64,000 nt of DNA. It comes from Actinomycetota bacterium. Lineage in GTDB: Bacteria; Actinomycetota; CADDZG01; WHSQ01. A model generated the notes under the pieces. That model saw only the letters and a program-made list of their open reading frames with translations, was not told the DNA's origin and did not search any database. Positions within the stretch are counted from its first letter, which is position 1. Each line of letters begins with the position of its first letter. The stretch is taken from the NCBI GenBank assembly GCA_009380005.1, contig WHSQ01000003.1:11224-75223 (forward strand), read 5' to 3'. Positions 50,014 through 57,921 of this stretch are shown piece by piece. Both the position numbers and the translations under genes were made by a program.

Positions 50014-51477
50014 TCAGTGCGCGCCTTCGCCCGAGACCACCGCTCGGAACGTTCGCCACAGGATCCAGAGGTCCAGGGAGAGCGACCAGTTCTGGATGTA
50101 GAACAGGTCGAATCGGACGTAGTCCGAGAAGGACGTTTCGGCTCGTCCGCTAACCTGCCAGAGCCCCGTCATCCCCGGTTTCACGTTGAGCCGGTTGCGA
50201 ACCCAGTGGTCGTACTGCTCGACCTCGGAGGGAAGGGCAGGCCGCGGCCCCACGAGGCTCATCTCCCCCCGGAACACGTTGATCAGCTGGGGAAGCTCGT
50301 CCAGCGAATAGCGGCGCAGGAAGCGCCCGGCCCCCGTGACGCGGGGGTCCTCCTTGAGCTTGAAGAGCAGGCCCGGGCCCTCCGACTGCGCCTCCAGCTC
50401 GGCCCGCTTATCCTCCGCGTCTCTCACCATCGTCCGGAACTTCCAGACGACGAACGGCTCGCCGTCCCGGCTCACTCTCACCTGCCGGAAGTAGACGGGA
50501 CCCTCGGAGTCCCGCTTGATCCACAGCGAGAAGACGGCGAACACGGGGGAGAGCAGCACCAGTCCCAGCGTCGAACCGAGCAGGTCGATGGCTCGTTTCA
50601 GGGCGCGCTGGAACGGGTTGATACCGGAACGCCGCACGTACAGCAACGGGATGCCCGCCACCGACTGCACGATCACCCGCGAAGCGAGCAGGTCCATGGT
50701 CCCGGACGTGATCTGCAGATCGACGTCGGCGTCCTGCAACTCCCAGAACAACCGGTTCAGCCGGCCGGCGTCGAACGCCGACGCCGCGACCAGCACGAGG
50801 CCCACGTGGTGCCGGCGGATCAGGTCCTCGAGGTCCTGGGTCGAGCCCAGCACCTTCTTGTCTCCGACGACTTCCTGCCCGGGTTGTACCTCGTCGTCGA
50901 CGAAGCCAACGATCCGGTACCCGAGCCAACCCTCCCGTTCCAGCGTTCGAACCATCGTCCGCGCTTCCTGGTTGGCGCCCAACACGATCGTGCTCGTGGT
51001 GTCTCCGCCACGACGTCGCAGGAAATGCAGGATCTTGCGGACGAGGAGGCGCTCGCCGCCGACGATCACCAGGCCCGACCCGAGAGCCAGCAAGCCCCAA
51101 CCGCGCGCGAGGTCGCCTCCGAACAACTTCAGCGCGTCCGCGACGAAGATCGTGATGGTCCCGGCCACGACGCCGTTGAACACCTGTTTGAACTCGTTGA
51201 CGGGCCCCAACACCTGGCGGGGCTCGTACAGGCCGTACAGCCAGAAGAGCAGCAGCCACACGGGGGTGGCTACCAGCGCGATCATGCCGTAGTCGACGCC
51301 CCGAGCCGGCGAGCCCGGCATGAGCTCGAACCGGACGATGGAGGCCACGAAGAGCGCTGCCGACACCGCCAGGCCGTCGGCCAGGACCCGGAGCGCGATC
51401 CGCTTGAAGCTGCGACGCGCCGCGGGCGTGCGAGTGGGCTGCGAGGAGGGCTCGAGCGAGCGAGCCGGTTCGGCCAT
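50014..51477 (-). CDS. Polyprenyl-phosphate sugar phosphotransferase (WcaJ/WbaP-like)
   Basis: 487-aa initiating enzyme that puts a hexose-1-phosphate on undecaprenyl/polyprenyl phosphate to start a surface polysaccharide. Four to five N-terminal membrane segments, a Rossmann-like CoA-binding-type region (about 140-270) and the C-terminal bacterial sugar transferase domain are all present. Motifs are KRAIDLLGSTLGLVLLSP, VWKFRTMVRDAE, RRYSLDELPQLINVFRGEMS and LVGPRPALPSEV. It is a full-length member. Together with Wzx- and Wzy-like genes at 35857-39138 it gives a complete lipid-linked assembly line. Confidence 0.92.
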   Translation of the reverse strand: MAEPARSLEPSSQPTRTPAARRSFKRIALRVLADGLAVSAALFVASIVRFELMPGSPARGVDYGMIALVATPVWLLLFWLYGLYEPRQVLGPVNEFKQVFNGVVAGTITIFVADALKLFGGDLARGWGLLALGSGLVIVGGERLLVRKILHFLRRRGGDTTSTIVLGANQEARTMVRTLEREGWLGYRIVGFVDDEVQPGQEVVGDKKVLGSTQDLEDLIRRHHVGLVLVAASAFDAGRLNRLFWELQDADVDLQITSGTMDLLASRVIVQSVAGIPLLYVRRSGINPFQRALKRAIDLLGSTLGLVLLSPVFAVFSLWIKRDSEGPVYFRQVRVSRDGEPFVVWKFRTMVRDAEDKRAELEAQSEGPGLLFKLKEDPRVTGAGRFLRRYSLDELPQLINVFRGEMSLVGPRPALPSEVEQYDHWVRNRLNVKPGMTGLWQVSGRAETSFSDYVRFDLFYIQNWSLSLDLWILWRTFRAVVSGEGAH

Positions 51478-51493
51478 GGCTGGAATCTTAGGC

Positions 51494-53101
51494 CTAGAGA
51501 TAGCCGAGGCCCCGTAGGGCGTCTTCTATCTGTTCCTCCTCTTCGGCGGAGTAGGGAGAGTCCTCGCCGTCCCCCGAGCGGGCCGGAGGTTCCGTCCACG
51601 TGATCGGGTTCGCATCGAGGTGGGAGGGAGAGAACGCGCCCCTCAGCACCTCGCCGTCGAGGCCCGTCGGTACGTCCAGGCCCGCCTGGTAGAGGAGCGT
51701 CGGGGTCACGTCCATCACGGTTCCTTCGATGCGCCCGCCGGCCTCGACGCCCGCGCCGGCGACGATCACGATCCCGTCCGGGTGATGGACGCCGCGGGGG
51801 AGGTCGGCGACGTTGGTGAAGCGCTCGTGGTGGAAGATCTCGTCGTCGAGCTCGTAGGTGTGATCGCGCAGCACCGGGAAGAGGTCGGGCGCGCGCTCCA
51901 GCTCCGATCCGCTCAACACGTCCTCGCGCTTGTGCACGACGTCGGTGACTGGCTTCCCATCCGGCCCCCGCAGTTCTTCGAAGCGCGCTATCAACTCGTC
52001 ACGGACGGCGTCGATCTCGGCGGCCTCGACGATGCCGAATCGTTCGCGACCCTTCACGTTCACATGCACGCCCTGCTGGGGGATGTTGGAGGCGAACGCT
52101 CTGGTGCGCGACCAATCGATCGCCTTGAACGTGTGCCCCTTCGCCTGCCGGGCGATGCGCCGCGACAACACGCGCTTAGCGACCGGCACCATCGCCCGCG
52201 CGAGCTTCGTCCGCATCAGGCGCGCCGTCGGCCTGGTGCGCATGTATCCCCACTCCGCCAACAGCGCGTTGGTGCGAACCGTGACCAGCCACGCGGTGAA
52301 GCCGTGATCCGAGCACACGATCGCACCTCCGTCCGGGCCGGCCCAGTCGCCCAGCAGGCCTACGACGCGATCGAGCGCGGCGAAGCACGTCTCTACCTCC
52401 GGCCGGATCCGCTTCGCAGCCGCGGTGTCGTAGAGCTCGTCCGAGGGATCCAGGTAGCGGTAGTAGACGTGCTGCAGCCGGTCGGGGGCCTCCATCACCG
52501 AGAACACGACGTCGACGGGGTCGTCCTGCAACAGTCGCTCCAGGACGACGTATCGCTGTTCTATCGACGCCAACCCCCGCCGGCAGAGCTCGGCGTCGCG
52601 CCAGTCGGTCTCGTAGTTGGCGCTCAGGTCGATCACGTAACCGGGAGCCCACCGTTCGATCCGCTGCGTCAGCTCCGCGGGGTACGCGAACCCGCGCTGC
52701 CGTTCGCCGAAGCCGGGGGTCATCATCCCCGCGACCATCCAACCGTCCACGGGCTGAGGGGGATACGTCAGCGGGATGTTGTAGGCGCCGACGCGCACCC
52801 CTTGCGCACGGGTCATGTCCCACAACGTCGGGGCCTTCACCTTCCCCGCGTGCATCAGCTCCACGGGTTCGTCCTGGATGTTCCCGAACTGGAACCCATA
52901 GATGCCGTGCCGGCCCGGGTTGACGCCGGTGACGGCCGAGGTCCACGCCGGTGGCGTGTAGGTCGGGACCGTGGAGCGCAACGTCCCCCATGCTCCCCGG
53001 TCCCGCAGGGCTGCGAGACGAGGCATGACTCCGGCCTCGATCAGCGGATCGATCAGGTGCCAGGCGGCCCCGTCGAGGCCGATCACCGCCGCCCTAGCCA
53101 T
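51494..53101 (-). CDS. Type I phosphodiesterase/nucleotide pyrophosphatase-like AP-superfamily protein, LGYL tail (copy 2)
   Basis: 535 aa, ordinary motif order: AAVIGLDGAAWH near residue 5, PTYTPPAWTSAVTGVNPGRHG, EAPDRLQHVYY (D..H) and IVCSDHGFT. No signal peptide. Ends in EDALRGLGYL. Paralogue of the protein at 45958 with the same length and block order, including SRTRAFASNIPQQGVHVN against SRTKAFSAPIPQQGVYVN. The ATG overlaps the glycerol-1-phosphate dehydrogenase-like gene by 8 nt, so the pair is translationally coupled, while the other copy is coupled to a CDP-alcohol phosphotransferase. Substrate probably a phospho-alcohol diester; inferred only. Confidence 0.87.
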   Translation of the reverse strand: MARAAVIGLDGAAWHLIDPLIEAGVMPRLAALRDRGAWGTLRSTVPTYTPPAWTSAVTGVNPGRHGIYGFQFGNIQDEPVELMHAGKVKAPTLWDMTRAQGVRVGAYNIPLTYPPQPVDGWMVAGMMTPGFGERQRGFAYPAELTQRIERWAPGYVIDLSANYETDWRDAELCRRGLASIEQRYVVLERLLQDDPVDVVFSVMEAPDRLQHVYYRYLDPSDELYDTAAAKRIRPEVETCFAALDRVVGLLGDWAGPDGGAIVCSDHGFTAWLVTVRTNALLAEWGYMRTRPTARLMRTKLARAMVPVAKRVLSRRIARQAKGHTFKAIDWSRTRAFASNIPQQGVHVNVKGRERFGIVEAAEIDAVRDELIARFEELRGPDGKPVTDVVHKREDVLSGSELERAPDLFPVLRDHTYELDDEIFHHERFTNVADLPRGVHHPDGIVIVAGAGVEAGGRIEGTVMDVTPTLLYQAGLDVPTGLDGEVLRGAFSPSHLDANPITWTEPPARSGDGEDSPYSAEEEEQIEDALRGLGYL

Positions 53102-54125
53102 CGGCGAACGCGTCCTTGATCAGGGCGCGGGCCCCGGCTTCATCCAGGTCCGAGTGCTCGAGGACCGTGAAGCGACCGGGCCGTGTATCCGGAGCGTGCA
53201 GGACGACCCTCACGAGATCATCTTCATCGAGGCCGAGATCGCTCGGTGCACTGGGCAGTCCGATCGCCCGGAGCCGGCCGCGCAGCTCCGCGACGTCGTC
53301 GCCGTAGAGCGCCGCGGAGATGATGCAACCGAAGGCCACCTGTTCGCCGTGGAGTGCCCGGCCCCCGTACAACTCGTCGATGGCGTGGGAGATCTCGTGC
53401 TCCCCGCCGGACGCCGGGCGCGAGCTGTGAGCGTGGATCATCGCCATCCCCGACAGCACCAAGCCGTCGGCGAGTCTCGGCAGGATCTCGAGTCGCGCCC
53501 CGAGGTTCGCGTTCTCGATGATGTCCTGGACGAGCTCGTACGCCTGCACCGAGAGGTCCCACGAGCGATCGTCGGTGTCTTCGAGTCCTCGTTCCGCCGC
53601 CAGCTTCCAATCCCGCAACGCGTAGGGGTTGGCGAGCAGGTCGCCGAGCCCGGCGCGCAGGGAGGCCTCGGGGGCACCGAGCAAGGTCGGCATCGACAGG
53701 AACAACGCCGCCGGCATGATGGCGCCCACGCTTTCGGGCCGGCCTTCGTGGTCGGGGACGACCGCGATCGGGGAGCAGATCCCGTCGTGGGAGAGCTGGG
53801 TGGGGACGCTGACGATGGCGATGCCGGCTCGCGCCGCGGCGAGCTTGCCGACGTCCAGGGTCCTTCCGCCCCCGATCGCGACGATGGCATCGGCTCCGCC
53901 TCGTCGAGCCGCCGACCCCAGGGCAGAAGACCAGTCCTGGTTCGCGCCCTCGGATACGGGACGGCTGTCGAGGGCGTCGTCGATCCCGGACGCCAGCGTC
54001 TTTCCATGCGTGCCGACCAACAGCAGCGGCGACGAGATGTTCAGGGAACCCAGGCTCTCTGCGAGCCGGGACGCGGCGATCGTCTCGTCGCCCTCCGTGA
54101 ACGTGAATACCCGAGGTTGATCCAA
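53094..54125 (-). CDS. egsA: sn-Glycerol-1-phosphate dehydrogenase-like protein (EgsA/AraM family)
   Basis: 343-aa member of the iron-alcohol-dehydrogenase-like superfamily. G1P dehydrogenase reduces dihydroxyacetone phosphate to sn-glycerol-1-phosphate, the archaeal lipid backbone stereoisomer, also made by Bacillus AraM. The NAD(P) site is IVAIGGGRTLDVGK. The family hallmark QLSHDGICSPIAV carries the first metal Asp, SRPASGGEHEISHAID the first metal His and ALHGEQVAFG the second. TTG start at 54125, just after the nucleotidyltransferase stop. Homologues can act on other phospho- or phosphono-aldehydes, so G1P is likely but not certain. Confidence 0.83.
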   Translation of the reverse strand: MDQPRVFTFTEGDETIAASRLAESLGSLNISSPLLLVGTHGKTLASGIDDALDSRPVSEGANQDWSSALGSAARRGGADAIVAIGGGRTLDVGKLAAARAGIAIVSVPTQLSHDGICSPIAVVPDHEGRPESVGAIMPAALFLSMPTLLGAPEASLRAGLGDLLANPYALRDWKLAAERGLEDTDDRSWDLSVQAYELVQDIIENANLGARLEILPRLADGLVLSGMAMIHAHSSRPASGGEHEISHAIDELYGGRALHGEQVAFGCIISAALYGDDVAELRGRLRAIGLPSAPSDLGLDEDDLVRVVLHAPDTRPGRFTVLEHSDLDEAGARALIKDAFADG

Positions 54126-54129
54126 GCCG

Positions 54130-54882
54130 CTAGACGGCCGCCTGCGGGCGGACCCACGCGTCTTCGTGCCGCCGCACCACCGCGGCGGCGACCTCCATGT
54201 CCGACCAAACGTCGACCTCCGCGTACTCCCCAGGCTCCACGAATGCGGCTCGAGCATCGATGCGATCGAGGATGCGGCCGTAGACGTCTTCGTAGTAGAG
54301 GTCCGTATCCGCACGCCATTCCAGGGCCGTGGATCCGTCCAGATACGCTCGGGCGGCCGCAGGCCGGACCAGAGAGACGCCGTCGTACTCACCGTGGCCG
54401 TGCGCCCGCTTCAAAGACTTGCCGATGTCCATCACGCGCCGGCCCTGGAGCCGCACGCGCATGTCTTCTTGGTCGAGGTCGTCCCTGCGTTCAACCGCCA
54501 GGACCAGATCGCCCTCGGTCTCGAGCACGCGGTTGAAAACGTCGGGGTGGATGACTACGTCGCAGTTGACGACCAAGACGTCGGAGCCGGGGGCCTGGTC
54601 GAGCCCCATGCGCAGCGAATGGAAGTTCCCCCACGAGGCGAATCGTGCGTTGAAGATGAACTGAGCCTCACCGTCCCAGTGCTCGTTCACGTACTCCTGG
54701 ATCGCGGCGGGTTTGTATCCGGTGATGACCATGAGGTCGTCGATCCCCGCCTTCTTCAACCCCACCATCAGATAGTGAAGAAGCGGTTCGTTGCCGCGCA
54801 CCGGGATGAGGGTCTTGGGCTGATCGCCGCCGATACGCACCCCGCGCCCAGCCGCAAGGATCACCGCCTTCACGTTCGCCAC
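54130..54882 (-). CDS. Nucleotidyltransferase of the sugar/alcohol-phosphate cytidylyl type
   Basis: 250-aa NTP-transferase: NVKAVILAAGRGVRIGGDQP with the downstream K of PKTLIPV, DLMVITGYKP, LVVNCDVVIHPDVF (metal Asp) and a C-terminal EYAEVDVWSDMEVA strand. Nearest in style to enzymes that make CDP-inositol, CDP-choline or nucleotide-alditols rather than large hexose pyrophosphorylases. GTG 54882 is preferred (GGAGG 4 nt upstream); GTG 54873 is possible. Directly upstream of the G1P dehydrogenase-like gene, it is well placed to activate glycerol-1-phosphate (for example as CDP-glycerol) for the CDP-alcohol phosphotransferase at 45236. Confidence 0.85.
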   Translation of the reverse strand: MANVKAVILAAGRGVRIGGDQPKTLIPVRGNEPLLHYLMVGLKKAGIDDLMVITGYKPAAIQEYVNEHWDGEAQFIFNARFASWGNFHSLRMGLDQAPGSDVLVVNCDVVIHPDVFNRVLETEGDLVLAVERRDDLDQEDMRVRLQGRRVMDIGKSLKRAHGHGEYDGVSLVRPAAARAYLDGSTALEWRADTDLYYEDVYGRILDRIDARAAFVEPGEYAEVDVWSDMEVAAAVVRRHEDAWVRPQAAV

Positions 54883-56873
54883 GAAACCTCCAGAACGAGA
54901 TCGCTCTTCAATCTTTGTTCGAACAACATCACCCGGCCATCCCGGCGCCATCCCGGAGCCTTCACGTTACGGGCCCCGTCGGGCAGGTGGAAGCGCACGA
55001 TCAGGTCGTCGGGCCGTACCTTCGGCTGCCACTGGATCGCCAGACGGTAAACGCTGCGATCGCCGATGGTTCTGATCGCCCCCGGTACGAGGTAGTCGAA
55101 GCCTAGCGAACCCGTCTGGTTGGGGGCGATCTGCAAGGTACCGCTCCAGACCTTGGCTCCGCGTTCCCGGTGCTCGGATGGCCTTCCTCCGGCCCACACC
55201 GCCGGAGACGGCGTCTCCAGACGCCCCGAGCGGAACTGGGCGGGAGACCACGCGTTGAGGCCCTGCACCACCCGCGGGGCCGTGGCCGATAGGAGGCGAG
55301 CATCGGGCCGGACGTACACGTTCACCATCGGCCGGTGCCGCGATTTCGAGTCGCCCATCGACCAGCGCGGCTGGGGCAGGAAGACCCCGTTGTGGACGGA
55401 TACCTCCGTCGAGACCCGTGCGTTCGACGCGTCGGGCCTGACGTCCATCTGGTAGGTGTGCTGCTGGAAGTAGTCGAGCTTGTTCCCGCCGACGTTCTGC
55501 TCGACGACGTAGAGATAGTCCGACCTCTCCGGAACATCGATCGCGCCGTCCCAGTTCATCTCCTCGACGAAGCGTTGTTCGGCCGGATCGGTCAGCCACA
55601 GCAACATGTGCTTGCTCCCCAACGCGTTACCCGCGCCCGAGACCAGCCGGGAGGGGTGGCGGGGATCGAACAGTCGCTCGTAGAACCCGTCGACGATCTG
55701 GCGCAGGACCGCTCGACGGTGGCCGGGGATCGGGTAGCGCGCGTAGGCCTTGTACAGGAGGAAGTGCAGTACCCGGCGCGCTTTCATCACGTGTCCGGCT
55801 GGTATCCGGTACTTCCCGGCCGCGGGCATCAGCTCCTTCATCGTGACGGGATCGACGCCGATCACTCCGTCGATGCGATCGGGGAAGGGAACCCCGAACT
55901 CATCGGCCGAAGCCCGTCCGTAGCGGACCGTGAGCTGGGCGCTGAGCGGCCAGTCCGGAGACCAGTTCGCATTGCCGAAACGCTGAGCGTCGGGGATCTC
56001 ACGCACGTACCAGGCGTCCCGCGGGATGGGGATGTCGACGGTCCGCCGGTCGGTGTCGACGTTGTAGATCGAGCCGGTCTCGTCGAGCTCCAATCTCCCG
56101 TCGGTAGCCGTCAGGTACGCCATCTGCAACATCGCGCCGCCGGTACCGCGCAGCTCGGCCGGGTTCTGCATCCCGAGCAGGTAGGTGCGGCGGCCGTCTG
56201 CTCCGAGGAAGCCCGGAAGCACGTCGAGACCGTCGCGGGCCTGTCCCAGCACGACCTGGGTCTCTTCCGCCTGCCGGATGGAGCGTCGCACGTTGCTGTG
56301 GAACCGCGCCGGAAGGTTCGTTAGTTTCACGTCCTGGAGCCGGTTCGCGGCACGATCGAGCAGGCTCATGATCTCGATCACCTCTGCCCGGAGCTCGTCG
56401 ATCTCGTCGATCACGATGCGGGATCCGTCCTCCGATCTCTCGATGATCGGACTCCGCGGGCCCAGGCTGTCCTGCGCAAGCCGGATGCTTCGCTGCGCCG
56501 CCCCCGTAGCGGCCTCTCCCGCGACGAGCAGGTCGGGCAACTCCAGGGTCAAGCCCCGAAGCTTCGGAAGTGCCAGGGCCAGATCGAATATCGGCGCACC
56601 CCACCTGTGACCGTCGGAAGCGCGACGAGCGGCCGCCACGGCAGCGTTCGCCTCGGCGTGGGCCCGATCGCCGGCCTCGGTCGATCGTCGATTCAGGGGG
56701 GCGTTGAGCTCGGTTCGGAAAGCACGCTCCATCTCTCGCAGATGCGAGCGGGCGCCCAGCAGTCCGGTGGCCACGCGGACGGGACCTGCGAGCATCACTA
56801 TCCACGTGAGTGCGCCCAGGGCGGTCAGGAAGAATGCGGCCGTCCCCAGGCCCGTGCCGGGGCGAGACGCCAC
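54870..56873 (-). CDS. DUF4012 domain membrane-anchored protein
   Basis: 667 aa. One N-terminal membrane segment (about 10-30) precedes a long helical region (about 45-200) and the DUF4012 core with TYLLGMQNPAELRGTGGAML and RIDGVIGVDPVTMKELM. A C-terminal beta-rich part follows. DUF4012 proteins recur in actinobacterial exopolysaccharide loci; some relatives resemble LytR-CpsA-Psr attachment enzymes in context, but activity is not established. It overlaps the downstream nucleotidyltransferase start by 13 nt and begins 3 nt after the LLM gene, so it belongs to the same transcript. Probably extracytoplasmic. Confidence 0.85.
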   Translation of the reverse strand: MASRPGTGLGTAAFFLTALGALTWIVMLAGPVRVATGLLGARSHLREMERAFRTELNAPLNRRSTEAGDRAHAEANAAVAAARRASDGHRWGAPIFDLALALPKLRGLTLELPDLLVAGEAATGAAQRSIRLAQDSLGPRSPIIERSEDGSRIVIDEIDELRAEVIEIMSLLDRAANRLQDVKLTNLPARFHSNVRRSIRQAEETQVVLGQARDGLDVLPGFLGADGRRTYLLGMQNPAELRGTGGAMLQMAYLTATDGRLELDETGSIYNVDTDRRTVDIPIPRDAWYVREIPDAQRFGNANWSPDWPLSAQLTVRYGRASADEFGVPFPDRIDGVIGVDPVTMKELMPAAGKYRIPAGHVMKARRVLHFLLYKAYARYPIPGHRRAVLRQIVDGFYERLFDPRHPSRLVSGAGNALGSKHMLLWLTDPAEQRFVEEMNWDGAIDVPERSDYLYVVEQNVGGNKLDYFQQHTYQMDVRPDASNARVSTEVSVHNGVFLPQPRWSMGDSKSRHRPMVNVYVRPDARLLSATAPRVVQGLNAWSPAQFRSGRLETPSPAVWAGGRPSEHRERGAKVWSGTLQIAPNQTGSLGFDYLVPGAIRTIGDRSVYRLAIQWQPKVRPDDLIVRFHLPDGARNVKAPGWRRDGRVMLFEQRLKSDLVLEVSWRT

Positions 56874-56876
56874 TCG

Positions 56877-57914
56877 TTAGCCGCCCGCCACTTCACGCAG
56901 CCGGGGCGCGACCTCGCGCGCGTAGAGCTCGATCGCCCGTGCCGCAGGCTCGGCCGTCATCCCCGGGTAGTGGAGCCGGACGACCAGGTGCGCTTCGTCG
57001 TAGGAGGCAAGCTCCTCGACGATCGGTGTCAGGAACCCGACGACATCGTCGGGGGTCCCGAACGCGGTCGCCCGCCGGATATCGCCCTCCGGCGGCGGGA
57101 GGATGTCGAGTACCGTGCCGGGGACGTCGGTCCCCGCCCGCCATCCCGCGTAGACGCCTAGCTGATGGCCGACGCCGTCGCGAACGGCCGGCCAATCGCG
57201 TTGGGGATCGTCCGTCACGAAGCCGTTCTGGAGCAGTCCTACGACGGGTTGCCCGGGCTTCCCGGCCTTCGCCCGTTCTTCCGCTGCCATGCGGAACGAT
57301 TCCGCAACGCGTGCAAGATCGCCCCGCGACGAGATGTAGCCGTCTCCGATGCGTCCCGCCCTGCGGATAGCGTCGTCGACGAAACCTCCGATCAAGATCG
57401 GAGGGACGCGGGCGGGCTTCGGGGTTACCGCGACGCCCGAGTACGAATAGTGGCGGCCGGCGAAGTCGAAACGATCCTCGCCCCAAGCGAGCCTCAGGAT
57501 CTCGACGATCTCCTCGAGTCTCTTCACGCGGCTCTTCACGTCGATGTTGAACTCCCGGAACTCCTCCTCGCGCCAACCGATGCCCAAACCGCAGATCACC
57601 CGACCGCCGGCGATCTGATCGACCACGGCGTAGTCCTCGGCGAGACGGATCGGATCGTGGAACGGCGCCAGCACCACGCCGGTCCCCAGTTCGATGCGTT
57701 CCGTGGCGGCGGCGAAGGCCCCGAGCATCACCAGTAAGGAAGGCAGGTAACCGTCGGCAGAGAAATGGTGCTCGGAGACCCACGCGCTGTCCAGACCCTC
57801 GCTCTCGACCAGCTGCACCAGCTCGAGGACGTCCCGGTACTCACGATGGAACGTGCGATCGGAGCCGGGCGGTATCTGACCCGTGAACAGACCGACCCCA
57901 AGCTTGACGCCCAT
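56877..57914 (-). CDS. LLM-class (luciferase-like) F420/flavin-dependent oxidoreductase
   Basis: 345-aa TIM-barrel flavin oxidoreductase. Typical blocks are VQLVESEGLDSAWVSEHHF (segment of helix and EHH), TGVVLAPFHDPIRLAEDYAVVD and GGRVICGLGIGWREEEF, with PPILIGGFVDDAIRRAGRIGDG later. Actinobacterial members mostly use coenzyme F420, but FMN use cannot be excluded. Substrate unknown. It starts 7 nt after the mutase gene and ends 3 nt before the DUF4012 gene, linking acyl-CoA metabolism to the envelope genes in one transcript. Confidence 0.88.
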   Translation of the reverse strand: MGVKLGVGLFTGQIPPGSDRTFHREYRDVLELVQLVESEGLDSAWVSEHHFSADGYLPSLLVMLGAFAAATERIELGTGVVLAPFHDPIRLAEDYAVVDQIAGGRVICGLGIGWREEEFREFNIDVKSRVKRLEEIVEILRLAWGEDRFDFAGRHYSYSGVAVTPKPARVPPILIGGFVDDAIRRAGRIGDGYISSRGDLARVAESFRMAAEERAKAGKPGQPVVGLLQNGFVTDDPQRDWPAVRDGVGHQLGVYAGWRAGTDVPGTVLDILPPPEGDIRRATAFGTPDDVVGFLTPIVEELASYDEAHLVVRLHYPGMTAEPAARAIELYAREVAPRLREVAGG

Positions 57915-57921
57915 GTGCCGT

